Source of the DNA: JAWKXU01 sp964468045
GTDB taxonomy: Bacteria; Pseudomonadota; Alphaproteobacteria; Sphingomonadales; Sphingomonadaceae
NCBI GenBank assembly: GCA_964468045.1
Contig: CAYXTO010000016.1
Span: 1-64,000, forward strand
Direction: 5' to 3'
Length of the DNA stretch: 64,000 nt
Of the stretch, positions 51,828 to 59,406 are shown one piece after another. Under the pieces are notes generated by a model, which did not search any database, was not told the DNA's origin, and saw only the letters and a program-made list of their open reading frames with translations. Position numbers and translations under genes: made by a program. The number at the start of each line of letters is the position of its first letter. The stretch's first letter is position 1.

Positions 51828-52763
51828 TCAGGATTGAAATAATATTTCAAAATTGGAAATATCAGAGAAATTAGATATCTCGCTTCGTCTCCATTCGACA
51901 GGAGATTGCCCGCGAAACCAAGTATATTGCCGCTTCGCGTAATTTCGTGTCGCCTGGGCTCCCCGGGCAAGCGCCTCCTCCCGGCTCCATTCTCCGCGAA
52001 TCCATCCGGAAATCTCGCGCACTCCGATCGCGCGCATCACCGGCAGGTCCGGACCCAGCTTGCGGTCGAGCAATTGCCGCACTTCCTCCGCCGCGCCGCC
52101 ATCCAGCATGGCCTCGAAACGCCGGTCGCAGCGGTCATACAGCCAGTCCCGGGGCGGCAGGAGCAGAACCGGATGGAGCGTCACGGCCTTCGCTATTCCT
52201 CCCTCCTTGCGTTCCTGCCAGTGGGCGAGCGGCTTGCCGGTGGAGCGGACCACTTCAAGCGCCCTGGCGATCCGGGTGGCGTCGCCCGGGTCCAGCAGCG
52301 CCGCGCGGCCGGGGTCTTCAAGGCGCAAGGCCGCATAGGCGTCCGGGGTGGGAAGGTCGCGCACCTCATGCCTTATGGCCGGATCGATCTCCGGCACGGG
52401 CGCAATGCCCTCCAGCAGGGTGCGAAGGTAGAGCCCCGTTCCTCCCACCAGGATCGGCACCCCGCCGATCGCATGGAGTTGCGCGATTTCGCGCCGCGCC
52501 GCCTGCGCCCAAGCCGCGGCCGAGCAGGCGACCGCGCCATCCCAGGCCCCGAACAGCCGATGATCCACGCCCTGCATCTCGTCGGCGGAAGGGCGGGCGC
52601 TCAGGATGCGCAGATCGCGATAGACCTGGGCGCTGTCGGCATTGATGATCGCCGTCGCCTTGCCGGCATCCTGCAGGGCCAGGGCGAGCCTGATCGCCAG
52701 ATCGGTCTTGCCGCTTGCGGTCGGCCCTGCAATGAGCGCCAGCGGCGGCCCACCGCCACCCAT
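51828..52763 (-). CDS. miaA: tRNA dimethylallyltransferase
   Basis: A 311-residue enzyme that adds a dimethylallyl group to A37 of tRNAs reading UNN codons. P-loop ALIAGPTASGKTDLA, then INADSAQVYRDLRILSARPS and VDHRLFG, ILVGGTGLYLRTLLEG and the C-terminal RNYAKRQYTWFRGQ. Start chosen at MGGGGPPLALIAG (52763); 52787 is an alternative. It is head-to-head with serB, the two start codons being 16 bases apart. The C-terminal extension of about 20 residues past WFRGQ is unusual. Confidence 0.93.
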   Translation of the reverse strand: MGGGGPPLALIAGPTASGKTDLAIRLALALQDAGKATAIINADSAQVYRDLRILSARPSADEMQGVDHRLFGAWDGAVACSAAAWAQAARREIAQLHAIGGVPILVGGTGLYLRTLLEGIAPVPEIDPAIRHEVRDLPTPDAYAALRLEDPGRAALLDPGDATRIARALEVVRSTGKPLAHWQERKEGGIAKAVTLHPVLLLPPRDWLYDRCDRRFEAMLDGGAAEEVRQLLDRKLGPDLPVMRAIGVREISGWIRGEWSREEALARGAQATRNYAKRQYTWFRGQSPVEWRRSEISNFSDISNFEILFQS

Positions 52764-52779
52764 GTTAGGAGAATTTCGC

Positions 52780-53664
52780 TTGCTCATCGCCCGGCTGATA
52801 GCAGACCCGCAGGACCTTTCCGAAAAACTTGAAGTCGCGAAGGAAGATCTTGCGCGGCATGGCCTGCGGCTCGCGATGGCCGAAATGCTCGATTTTTGCG
52901 GAAACGTCCTCGAGCTGGAACTGCCGGAAGGCGATCCGGTGCTGCTGCGTACCCTGCTCGACAAGCATTTCACTCCCAGCGACCTGCTGGTCGCCGAACG
53001 CGATATCGCCATTCCGCATGTGTTCGTTTCGGATATGGATTCGACCATCATCTCCGCGGAATGCATCGACGAGCTTGCCGATTTCGCCGGCATCAAGCCG
53101 CAGATCGCGGCAATCACGGAACGGGCGATGCAGGGCGAGCTCGACTTCGAAAGCGCGCTGCGCGAACGCGTCAGCCTGCTGCGGGATCTTCCGGAACGCG
53201 CGATTGCCGAATGCCTCGACACGCGCATCGCCGCGATGCCCGGCGCCCGCGCTCTTGTGGCGACGCTGAAGGAGAAGGGATGCCGCACCGTTCTGGTCAC
53301 CGGCGGGTTTCATCAATTCGCCGATCCGGTTGCCGAACAACTCGGGTTCGAGCGGGTTGTCGCGAATCGACTCGAAGTAGATCAAGGGCTTCTTACGGGC
53401 GGCCTGGTCGGTTCGATCACAGATAGTGGGGTGAAGAAGGCGGTTCTTCTGGAAGAAATGGAGGCTCTCGGCGCATGCGCCATCAGCCTTGCCACGGGCG
53501 ACGGAGCCAATGATATTCCCATGCTCGAAGCAGCTACTTTCGGCATGGCCTATCGCGCAAAACCCAAGGCGCGGGCCGCATCCGACGGGTGGATCGACCG
53601 CGGCGACCTGACCTCCGTCCTTCAACTCCTCGGAATACCGCAGGCGGATTGGGTGACCCAATAG
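52780..53664 (+). CDS. serB: Phosphoserine phosphatase SerB
   Basis: A 294-residue HAD-family enzyme, last step of serine synthesis. Catalytic motif FVSDMDSTIISAECIDELAD (Asp nucleophile), TVLVTGGFHQFADPVAEQLG with the motif II region, and ATGDGANDIPMLEAATFGMA (motif III/IV). The N-terminal about 75 residues form an ACT-like regulatory domain. A TTG at 52780 preceded by AGGAG (52767-52771) is the preferred start. An ATG at 52762 has no ribosome-binding site. Confidence 0.92.
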   Translation: MLIARLIADPQDLSEKLEVAKEDLARHGLRLAMAEMLDFCGNVLELELPEGDPVLLRTLLDKHFTPSDLLVAERDIAIPHVFVSDMDSTIISAECIDELADFAGIKPQIAAITERAMQGELDFESALRERVSLLRDLPERAIAECLDTRIAAMPGARALVATLKEKGCRTVLVTGGFHQFADPVAEQLGFERVVANRLEVDQGLLTGGLVGSITDSGVKKAVLLEEMEALGACAISLATGDGANDIPMLEAATFGMAYRAKPKARAASDGWIDRGDLTSVLQLLGIPQADWVTQ

Positions 53665-53696
53665 GGCACAGGCTGGCCCGAAAATTTTCTTTTGGA

Positions 53697-53724
53697 TTGC
53701 ATGGGTTAATCGCTGTGGTATACT
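53697..53724 (+). promoter_or_regulatory. Candidate promoter of the LuxR regulator gene
   Basis: TTGCAT (53697-53702), a 16-base spacer and TATACT (53719-53724), 114 bases before the regulator start. The long leader may have further control. Confidence 0.5.
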
Positions 53725-53837
53725 GAAAGGCTGAGAGAGCTCCCTGAGTTCCTTCAAGAATGCAAAGTGAAGTTGGGTCGCCAAACTGACATCTAGATCG
53801 GGCATAACCGATCCGGTGTGTTTTGGGGAAACCGTAC

Positions 53838-54497
53838 ATGGCAGGGGCACTGAGAGGAAATGAGTTCGAGGAGCATGCCTGGCTGGAGCATTCTTCGAAC
53901 ATGGATAACGGACAGGAATTGCTGTTCGATTTCAGTGAGCATCCGGAACAGGGGTTTGAACGCGCGCTGGACTGCTGGTCCAAGCTCGATGGCAAGGGGC
54001 GCCTGATTCTTCAGAGAGATGGCCGATTGATCGCATGCAGCGATCTTGCCCGGCGAGTTATCGATGATCGGGATTGCCTGCGACTGGAGCATGGCTTTGT
54101 CGCTCCGGCGGACAGCCGTCATCGCGCCAGCTTCGACAAGCTGCTTATGGTTGAGGCTCAAGGCGTGGAAACCTTGCTGCATCCCTGCCTGCGAACCGGC
54201 GGGCACTGGATCTTGCGGGCGACCGCCTCGGAAGACCGGCGGGTGTTCGTCACCTTGCAGCAAGCCGCGCCCGATCATTATGCGCAACTCGTTGATCTGC
54301 GCGAAGCTTTCGGCCTCACCCGCAGCGAGGCGGAAATCGCCGATGCCCTGTACAATGGTCTTTCCGCCCACGATGTCGCCGACAAGCTGGACATCTCGAT
54401 CCATACGGTGAGGGCGCATCTTCGCCGGTGCTATGACAAGATGCACGTAAATTCCCGCGAGCAATTCTGGCATCGCGTAAGCGCTTACCAGATCTAG
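53838..54497 (+). CDS. LuxR-family transcriptional regulator next to the amyloid operon
   Basis: 219 residues. The N-terminal about 145 residues contain a PAS-like sensor region (LDGKGRLILQRDGRLIACSD, then WILRATASEDRRVFVTLQQA). The C-terminus is a LuxR helix-turn-helix: REAFGLTRSEAEIADALYNG and HDVADKLDISIHTVRAHLRR. ATG 53838 follows GGGGAAACCGTAC. It stands directly upstream of the fap-like operon, same strand, with a 419-base control region between, so it may regulate that operon. The signal sensed is unknown. Confidence 0.85.
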   Translation: MAGALRGNEFEEHAWLEHSSNMDNGQELLFDFSEHPEQGFERALDCWSKLDGKGRLILQRDGRLIACSDLARRVIDDRDCLRLEHGFVAPADSRHRASFDKLLMVEAQGVETLLHPCLRTGGHWILRATASEDRRVFVTLQQAAPDHYAQLVDLREAFGLTRSEAEIADALYNGLSAHDVADKLDISIHTVRAHLRRCYDKMHVNSREQFWHRVSAYQI

Positions 54498-54916
54498 GCG
54501 GGCGCCGAAGACAGCCGCTCCTCCACGCATGAGCGGCCTGCGACGTGGTTCGGCAGTCGGCGGTAATCGCCGGGCTTACCGGGTTTTTCCTCAGATCTTA
54601 TCGCAATGGGCAGGGGGCGTAACGCCGTCCGGGGTGGCTCTGTGTCGCCAGGCACAGGCTGACTAATCAAAATTGACTAGTGCGCCTTATCTAATCATCA
54701 TATCTTAGCTCAGATCACCTAATATGAATAACATATACTATGATGATTAGGTTTTTATGGCGATGAAATAGAAAACGAATCGCCTTAACATCCAATTAAC
54801 GAAATAAATCTTGGGTGAGGATTTTTCCTCATACTCTCCGATCGCGTGAACGCTGCAGCAGGCTCGCTGCAGTGAGCCAGACGACTTGTGCGTGTGGAAA
54901 TTGGGATAGGATAGGG
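54498..54916. promoter_or_regulatory. AT-rich control region before the amyloid operon
   Basis: 419 bases. From about 54660 to 54830 the DNA is strikingly AT-rich for this genome. It holds a perfect 12-base inverted repeat (54691-54702 with 54739-54750, CTAATCATCATA and its complement, 36 bases apart), an ATATG-N5-CATAT palindrome inside (54722-54736), TTGACT (54674-54679) and TATACT (54734-54739). The features fit promoter and operator sites of a tightly controlled operon. Confidence 0.55.
54691..54750. repeat. 12-base inverted repeat upstream of the fapA-like gene
   Basis: CTAATCATCATA at 54691-54702 and its exact reverse complement at 54739-54750. The loop of 36 bases contains an additional 5-base palindrome. 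It may be a binding site for the upstream LuxR regulator or another factor. Confidence 0.6.
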
Positions 54917-55405
54917 ATGGCAATGAATAGGCAATCTCATCAATATACCAATTCTGTGATCGGCATTGTCATTACATTGCTGATTACTGCGCTGGTGCCG
55001 GCAGGCGCGAAAGCATCCGAGCCGAGCGACAACCTGCCCTCGGGCAGCTTCATCACCTTGCGACAAGTGCCGACGCGCGCCGCGGAACTGCCCGCGCCGC
55101 CGGCGCCGCCCAATTATGTCGTGATGGGCGGCCGGGATGAAGTGGTTTCCGCGGTCGATCTGGGCCTGACGCCGCTGACCGATTCAGAGCAGTCGGCGGT
55201 GCTGGCGCGGACCACGCCCATGTATCAGCAATTCTCCCAGGCCACCACGCAAGGCCTTGATGTCATGACCGACCGGCACGGAATGGACTCGCGGTCGATC
55301 GCGCAGGAACAGGCAGGCAGCGCCGGCGGGATCGTTCGCGACAATATGGGAGCATTGCCTTCCGCCCTCGGCGTCATGCGCGATGTCCTGGGAGGCGGCA
55401 AGTGA
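54917..55405 (+). CDS. FapA-like exported protein (first gene of amyloid operon)
   Basis: 162 residues. A membrane/signal segment (SVIGIVITLLITALVPAGAK) is followed by a short soluble, partly disordered region (VPTRAAELPAPPAPPNYVVM) and Ala/Gln-rich helices. In Pseudomonas, FapA is a small periplasmic protein of similar size at the same position, acting as a chaperone that keeps FapB/FapC from aggregating. Sequence resemblance is not evident by eye, so the call relies on order and size. A second ATG at 54923 is possible. Overlaps the next gene by GTGA. Confidence 0.5.
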   Translation: MAMNRQSHQYTNSVIGIVITLLITALVPAGAKASEPSDNLPSGSFITLRQVPTRAAELPAPPAPPNYVVMGGRDEVVSAVDLGLTPLTDSEQSAVLARTTPMYQQFSQATTQGLDVMTDRHGMDSRSIAQEQAGSAGGIVRDNMGALPSALGVMRDVLGGGK

Positions 55406-55992
55406 ACCGCGCGGCGTCATGCCTTCTTGCCGGGCTGGCGCTGATCGCTCCCGTCGCGGCGACTGCCGAGGTCCAGGACGAGGTGACGATACCGGGCGCC
55501 GGCACTGCGGGCGCGAGCGGGCGCCTCGCCGTGAACGCGGCAGCGGGAAGCAGCAACCAGCAGATCAATGCCGCGGTCGCTTCGGTTGGCGACATTTCGT
55601 GGGGCATCGCAGGCGTTCATCAGAGAATGGCGGGCCAGGACAGCGAGGACCGCTCCACGCGGATCGTGGTGGAAGGAAATGCCTTCGCGCAATCCAGCGG
55701 TCTTGTCGGGATCAATGCCGCCGCTGGAACCCAGAACCAGCTGGCGAATGTCGCGATCTTATCAATTGGCAGAATTGGGGCGATTTCGGATGAGCTGCTC
55801 GAGCAGTCCCGCGCCTCTACCGAACCGAACGGGTCTACCGGGGGCACTGGGGACCGGAACGATACAGTTGCAGTCAGCAACGACGCGTTCCGGGACAGTA
55901 GCGGTCTAGTCCAGGTCAACCTGATCGGTGGCGAGAGGAACTCCTCCGCCAACACCTTCGTGCTGAATGTCTCGGCCGGGGGCACACCGTAA
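55402..55992 (+). CDS. FapB-like minor amyloid subunit with three repeats
   Basis: 196 residues, signal peptide MNRAASCLLAGLALIAPVAA. Three imperfect repeats of about 25 residues: 38-63 (GRLAVNAAAGSSNQQINAAV), 98-123 (GLVGINAAAGTQNQLANVAI) and 166-191 (GLVQVNLIGGERNSSANTFV). The Asn/Gln-rich, alternating pattern G-x-x-x-N-x-A-A-G-x-x-N-Q is the kind seen in Fap and curli amyloid subunits. The third repeat is diverged. The smaller of two repeat proteins and second in the operon, like FapB, the nucleator. GTG start overlapping the previous stop, with GGAGG well placed. Confidence 0.7.
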   Translation: MNRAASCLLAGLALIAPVAATAEVQDEVTIPGAGTAGASGRLAVNAAAGSSNQQINAAVASVGDISWGIAGVHQRMAGQDSEDRSTRIVVEGNAFAQSSGLVGINAAAGTQNQLANVAILSIGRIGAISDELLEQSRASTEPNGSTGGTGDRNDTVAVSNDAFRDSSGLVQVNLIGGERNSSANTFVLNVSAGGTP

Positions 55993-56013
55993 CCGCTACC
56001 AAGGAGAAATGAA

Positions 56014-57045
56014 ATGAAAGGCTTGCTATTAACAGCTGTCGCCCTCTCGGCGATCGCCATTTCATCGCCCGCACTGGCTGACGGCCGGGGCGGTGATCCT
56101 CTCGACATTGAGATCGATTATGAAAACAAGATCGATACCAAGGTCGAAACCGACGTTTCCTATACCAAGGATGTTTCCCTGGAAGGCACCGTCGCGCTGG
56201 AAGGCACGATCAATGTCGACAGCTCGGCCGTGGCCGTCAATGACGTCAAGCAGCTTTCGGGTCTCAATGCGGCCACCTACCGCGAAGAGAATGAGATCAA
56301 TGGCGAGAATGGCTGGGTCGATGCAGTCTTCGGGCCAGGCGTCAGTGAACCTGGGCAAAATCCCTATGACAATCTGACCGACGGGAGTGTCCAAGGCAAC
56401 ATCCGAGCGGGCTTCTTCGCCCCGATCATCAACAATGTCGCGGAATTCGACGTGAGCGGCTCCGGCAATATCGGGGTCAACCTCGCGGCCGGCTATCTCA
56501 ACATGCAGCTCAACTCCGCGGTGTTGGCATCTTCGGAAGTCAACAATGAAGAAGCGGCCGGCGGTTGGGCGGAAGCTTCGACGACTTCGCTGCAGGCTCT
56601 GGCAGGTGTTGGTCAATTCGCCACGCCTGGCGACGTCCTCATCGAGGACCAGGCCGACATCGGTGGCGGCGGAAACAATTTCCGTGACCGCAACACCGTG
56701 CAGGGCGGCACGGTCGGCGGCGATGGCAACATCGGCCTGAACGCCGCTGCAGGTAGCCTCAACCAACAGGCGAACCTGATGACCCTGGCGGTTGCTACGG
56801 ATTCGGCCCTGGCCGAAGCCAACGCCGGGCTGATCCAGCTTGCTGTGTTCAGCGGTGTCGAACAGCAGGACAGCATCAATCTGGTCGGTGTTCTTACCAT
56901 CGCCGATGCGTCCGGCAATATCGGCGTCAACATGGCGTCGGGTGTCGGCAACCAGCAGCTGAACTCGCTGACCATGGCGGCATCCTCTGTCGGCGCCGGT
57001 GGCGGCGGTGGCGGCGACGGTGGTGACGGTGACGGTCCGAGCTAA
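56014..57045 (+). CDS. FapC-like major amyloid subunit with three repeats
   Basis: 343 residues, signal peptide MKGLLLTAVALSAIAISSPA. Acidic, low in Lys and Arg, with three repeats: 149-175 (GNIGVNLAAGYLNMQLNSAV), 237-263 (GNIGLNAAAGSLNQQANLMT) and 299-325 (GNIGVNMASGVGNQQLNSLT), separated by linkers of about 61 and 35 residues, then a Gly/Asp tail. FapC of Pseudomonas, the main fibre protein, has the same three-repeat plan. The C-x-x-C of known FapC tails is absent here. AAGGAG at 56001-56006 supports the ATG. A strong terminator follows. Confidence 0.75.
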   Translation: MKGLLLTAVALSAIAISSPALADGRGGDPLDIEIDYENKIDTKVETDVSYTKDVSLEGTVALEGTINVDSSAVAVNDVKQLSGLNAATYREENEINGENGWVDAVFGPGVSEPGQNPYDNLTDGSVQGNIRAGFFAPIINNVAEFDVSGSGNIGVNLAAGYLNMQLNSAVLASSEVNNEEAAGGWAEASTTSLQALAGVGQFATPGDVLIEDQADIGGGGNNFRDRNTVQGGTVGGDGNIGLNAAAGSLNQQANLMTLAVATDSALAEANAGLIQLAVFSGVEQQDSINLVGVLTIADASGNIGVNMASGVGNQQLNSLTMAASSVGAGGGGGGDGGDGDGPS

Positions 57046-57058
57046 GCCTCGCATATAG

Positions 57059-57089
57059 AAAGGAGAGGAGCTTCGGTTCCTCTCCTTTT
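57059..57089 (+). terminator. Intrinsic terminator after the fapC-like gene
   Basis: AAAGGAGAGGA pairs with TCCTCTCCTTT over 11 bases. A C(UUCG)G tetraloop caps the stem through one G-U pair, and the stem runs into TTTT. It begins 14 bases after the gene. The next gene starts 43 bases later with no room for a promoter, so read-through must supply it. Confidence 0.8.
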
Positions 57090-57131
57090 CATCCGCATTT
57101 TATTCAATTCCTCTCACGGGAGCGAACGCAG

Positions 57132-57881
57132 GTGCGCCCAAGGCTGGAACATACCCAACGCGGATCTTCTGGGAGACTCTGGGCCGCGATTGCCGTGATG
57201 GCTGGGACGCAGCTCGCAGGGTGCGTCAGCGCTCCGCCGACTGACGTGCCGATCTGGCTGGGTCAGGTCGGAATGGGCGCACCTGTCGTTACCCGGCCCG
57301 TCCAGAGCTGGAAGGAGCTCAAGTTCGCGGGCATCGTCCGCCAGAGGAGCGATTTCAGCTGCGGCGCCGCCGTGCTTGCGACCGTCTTCAACGAAGCTTT
57401 CGGCCATAGCACCACGGAGCACCAGGTTCTGGTGAACATGCTCAAGGTCGCGGATCCCGATATCGTCCGCGAGAAGGGTTTCTCCCTGCTGGACATGAAG
57501 ACCTATGTGCAATTGGTCGGCATGTCGGCCGAGGGCTATCGGCTCGATTACAATACGCTTCGGCAACTCAATCTGCCGGTGATCGCCCTGATCAACATCA
57601 AGGGCTACAAGCATTTCGTGGTGATCCGGAAGACATTCCCGGATCATGTCGCGATCGGCGATCCCGCGCTGGGTAACCGGATCATGGAACGGCGTGCCTT
57701 CGAGGTTGCATGGAACCAGGTCGCCTTCGTCATCACTGGCGATGGTTACGATCCGACCAATGTGCTGATCGACCCGCCCGAGCCCCTTTCCGCAAGCCGC
57801 CTGCTGAAGCAGCACGCAGTGGTTCCCGGCGCGGAAACGGCGGAATTCGGGTTCGGGCCGAAGTACCAATTCAGTTTTTAG
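57132..57881 (+). CDS. FapD-like C39-type cysteine peptidase, lipoprotein
   Basis: 249 residues. The N-terminus has a lipobox (TQLAGC, Cys31), so it is predicted to be membrane-anchored in the periplasm. The C39 papain-like core shows the catalytic Cys77 in SDFSCGAAVLATVF, His161 in GYKHFVVIRK and Asp177 in AIGDPALG. Pseudomonas FapD is a C39-like peptidase required for Fap secretion. GTG start at 57132 with GGGAG ten bases upstream. It stands fourth in the operon, as in fapABCDEF. Confidence 0.75.
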   Translation: MRPRLEHTQRGSSGRLWAAIAVMAGTQLAGCVSAPPTDVPIWLGQVGMGAPVVTRPVQSWKELKFAGIVRQRSDFSCGAAVLATVFNEAFGHSTTEHQVLVNMLKVADPDIVREKGFSLLDMKTYVQLVGMSAEGYRLDYNTLRQLNLPVIALINIKGYKHFVVIRKTFPDHVAIGDPALGNRIMERRAFEVAWNQVAFVITGDGYDPTNVLIDPPEPLSASRLLKQHAVVPGAETAEFGFGPKYQFSF

Positions 57882-57891
57882 GAGCGGGACA

Positions 57892-58767
57892 ATGGCCAAG
57901 GCCGGTATTCGGATAGTCGCTCTGGCAAGCCTCGGGGTGATTGCGCTCGGCCTCGCCAGTCCCGCGCCCGCGACCCCGCTGGATCCGGTCGCTCCCGCCG
58001 ATGCCCGCAAGCCGGGTGCGGCCCAACAGGATATTCTCGCCGCGCTGGGCACGCCTCTTGCCGATGATGAGCTGGGAGAGATGCGCGGCAAGTTCATCAG
58101 CCCCGATGCGGTAAGCTATTTCGGCATTTCCCTGGTGACGAGCTGGCAGGACGAAGCCGGTGTCACCACCATTGCCAATCTGGCCTTCAATGTCGATTTC
58201 CTCCCTGGAATGTCGGGCGCCGGCAGCGTCCCCCGGCTGATGGTGGGATGGGTCCGGGAAAATGGCGATCCCGCCATGGACGTGACGGGCGTCCCGACCG
58301 GCTATGTCGCGGTCTCGCCCGATCCGAGCCAGATGGTCGCCGTCGGTGCGTTGGATACGCTGACCGGGGCGGGGCAGGTCAATGTCGTCGCCGGGGCGGA
58401 CAACAGCACCCGTAACACCATGCATATCGCAGTGGTGCCGCGCAACGCGGTGCCGCAACTGCCGGCTGCCGGACTGCAACCGATCTCGGGTTCGACCGCG
58501 GTCCAGTTCGAGGATGGCGACGGTGTGCAATTCCGGCTCGCCAACAACCAGATCGGCCTGGCGCTGACCAGCGGCAACGGCCTGGACAGCAGCTTTCAGA
58601 GCCTGGGCGGGAACTTCAGCCAGTTCATCCAGCAGATCACGATCCAGAGCAACGGCAATGACGTGCTGAACAGCGCGTCGATCGTGCTCGGCATCGACCC
58701 GCTCCAGAGTTTCGACCGCATCCGAACCGAGGGGGCGCGACTTAGTATGAAAGGATTCGGCTTCTAG
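57892..58767 (+). CDS. FapE-like exported protein
   Basis: 291 residues with a signal peptide (IVALASLGVIALGLASPAPA). After it comes LADDELGEMRGKFISPDAVS, a motif shared in short form with the barrel protein at 59407 (AAELRGKY). The body is beta-rich (FGISLVTSWQDEAG, QVNVVAGADNSTRN) with Asn/Gln/Ser-rich C-terminal stretches (SFQSLGGNFSQFIQQITIQS). Position between the peptidase and barrel, size and export match FapE, an exported extracellular accessory protein, but direct similarity was not established. GGAGCGGGACA precedes the ATG. Confidence 0.5.
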   Translation: MAKAGIRIVALASLGVIALGLASPAPATPLDPVAPADARKPGAAQQDILAALGTPLADDELGEMRGKFISPDAVSYFGISLVTSWQDEAGVTTIANLAFNVDFLPGMSGAGSVPRLMVGWVRENGDPAMDVTGVPTGYVAVSPDPSQMVAVGALDTLTGAGQVNVVAGADNSTRNTMHIAVVPRNAVPQLPAAGLQPISGSTAVQFEDGDGVQFRLANNQIGLALTSGNGLDSSFQSLGGNFSQFIQQITIQSNGNDVLNSASIVLGIDPLQSFDRIRTEGARLSMKGFGF

Positions 58768-58785
58768 TCCGAAGAAGGGGGGAAC

Positions 58786-59382
58786 ATGCAGTTTCGAAGG
58801 ACGGTCAGGGCGATGGCCCTTGCGGGCCTGGCGTCAGCAGCTCCGGCCCATGCCGAGGACGCGAACAAGCAGTTCGCGGTGGAAGGCGGAGGCAGGGCGA
58901 GTTGCCAGACGTTCCTCAACGCCCGCAAGGATGAGGGTTCGGCGGAATACAGGCAGCTGATAGGCTTCGTGCAAGGCTATCAGACCGCGGCGAACCGGTA
59001 TGAGCCGAACACTTTCGACCTGTCGCCCTGGCATAACGAGGCCGCGTTCGGGCTGATCCTCGAAAAGCATTGCACCCAATATCCCAAGGAAACCCTGATC
59101 GGGGCGTTGCAGAAGCTGACAATCAGCTTCCGTCCCATTCGGGTCGCCCAGTTTTCCAAGCTCCTCGAAGTAGGAGACGGCAAGAACAAGGCCTTTGTCT
59201 ATGAGGCCATCCTCAAGCGTTCCCAGGCATTTCTGAGAGTGCGGGGATTCTACAACGGCGCCGAGGACGGAATTTACTCGCCGGCCTTGCGCGAAGCTTT
59301 CAGGCGTTTCCAGGAGCAGCAGAAATTGCCGGCTACCGGCGTGCCGGATCCGGCCACGCTATGGACGCTGCTCAATCCGTGA
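58786..59382 (+). CDS. Exported protein with C-terminal peptidoglycan-binding domain
   Basis: 198 residues. Signal peptide (RAMALAGLASAAPAHA), then a unique region with two cysteines (SCQTFLNARK and KHCTQYP), and a C-terminal PG_binding_1 domain: VRGFYNGAEDGIYSPALREA and FRRFQEQQKLPATGVPDPAT. It would bind the cell wall in the periplasm. It lies between the fapE- and fapF-like genes, where known fap operons have nothing comparable, and may tether the export machinery. GGGGGGAAC precedes the ATG. Confidence 0.75.
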   Translation: MQFRRTVRAMALAGLASAAPAHAEDANKQFAVEGGGRASCQTFLNARKDEGSAEYRQLIGFVQGYQTAANRYEPNTFDLSPWHNEAAFGLILEKHCTQYPKETLIGALQKLTISFRPIRVAQFSKLLEVGDGKNKAFVYEAILKRSQAFLRVRGFYNGAEDGIYSPALREAFRRFQEQQKLPATGVPDPATLWTLLNP

Positions 59383-59406
59383 AGCCAAGAGAAGGGGGAG
59401 AATATC

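Noticed and set aside
50030..51874. A 614-codon open frame opposite ilvB
   Set aside because: Antisense to a clear acetolactate synthase gene, a composition artefact.
54515..54540. GCCGCTC/GAGCGGC hairpin after the LuxR gene as its terminator
   Set aside because: No T-run follows and the loop is 10 bases, so it is not distinctive in GC-rich DNA.
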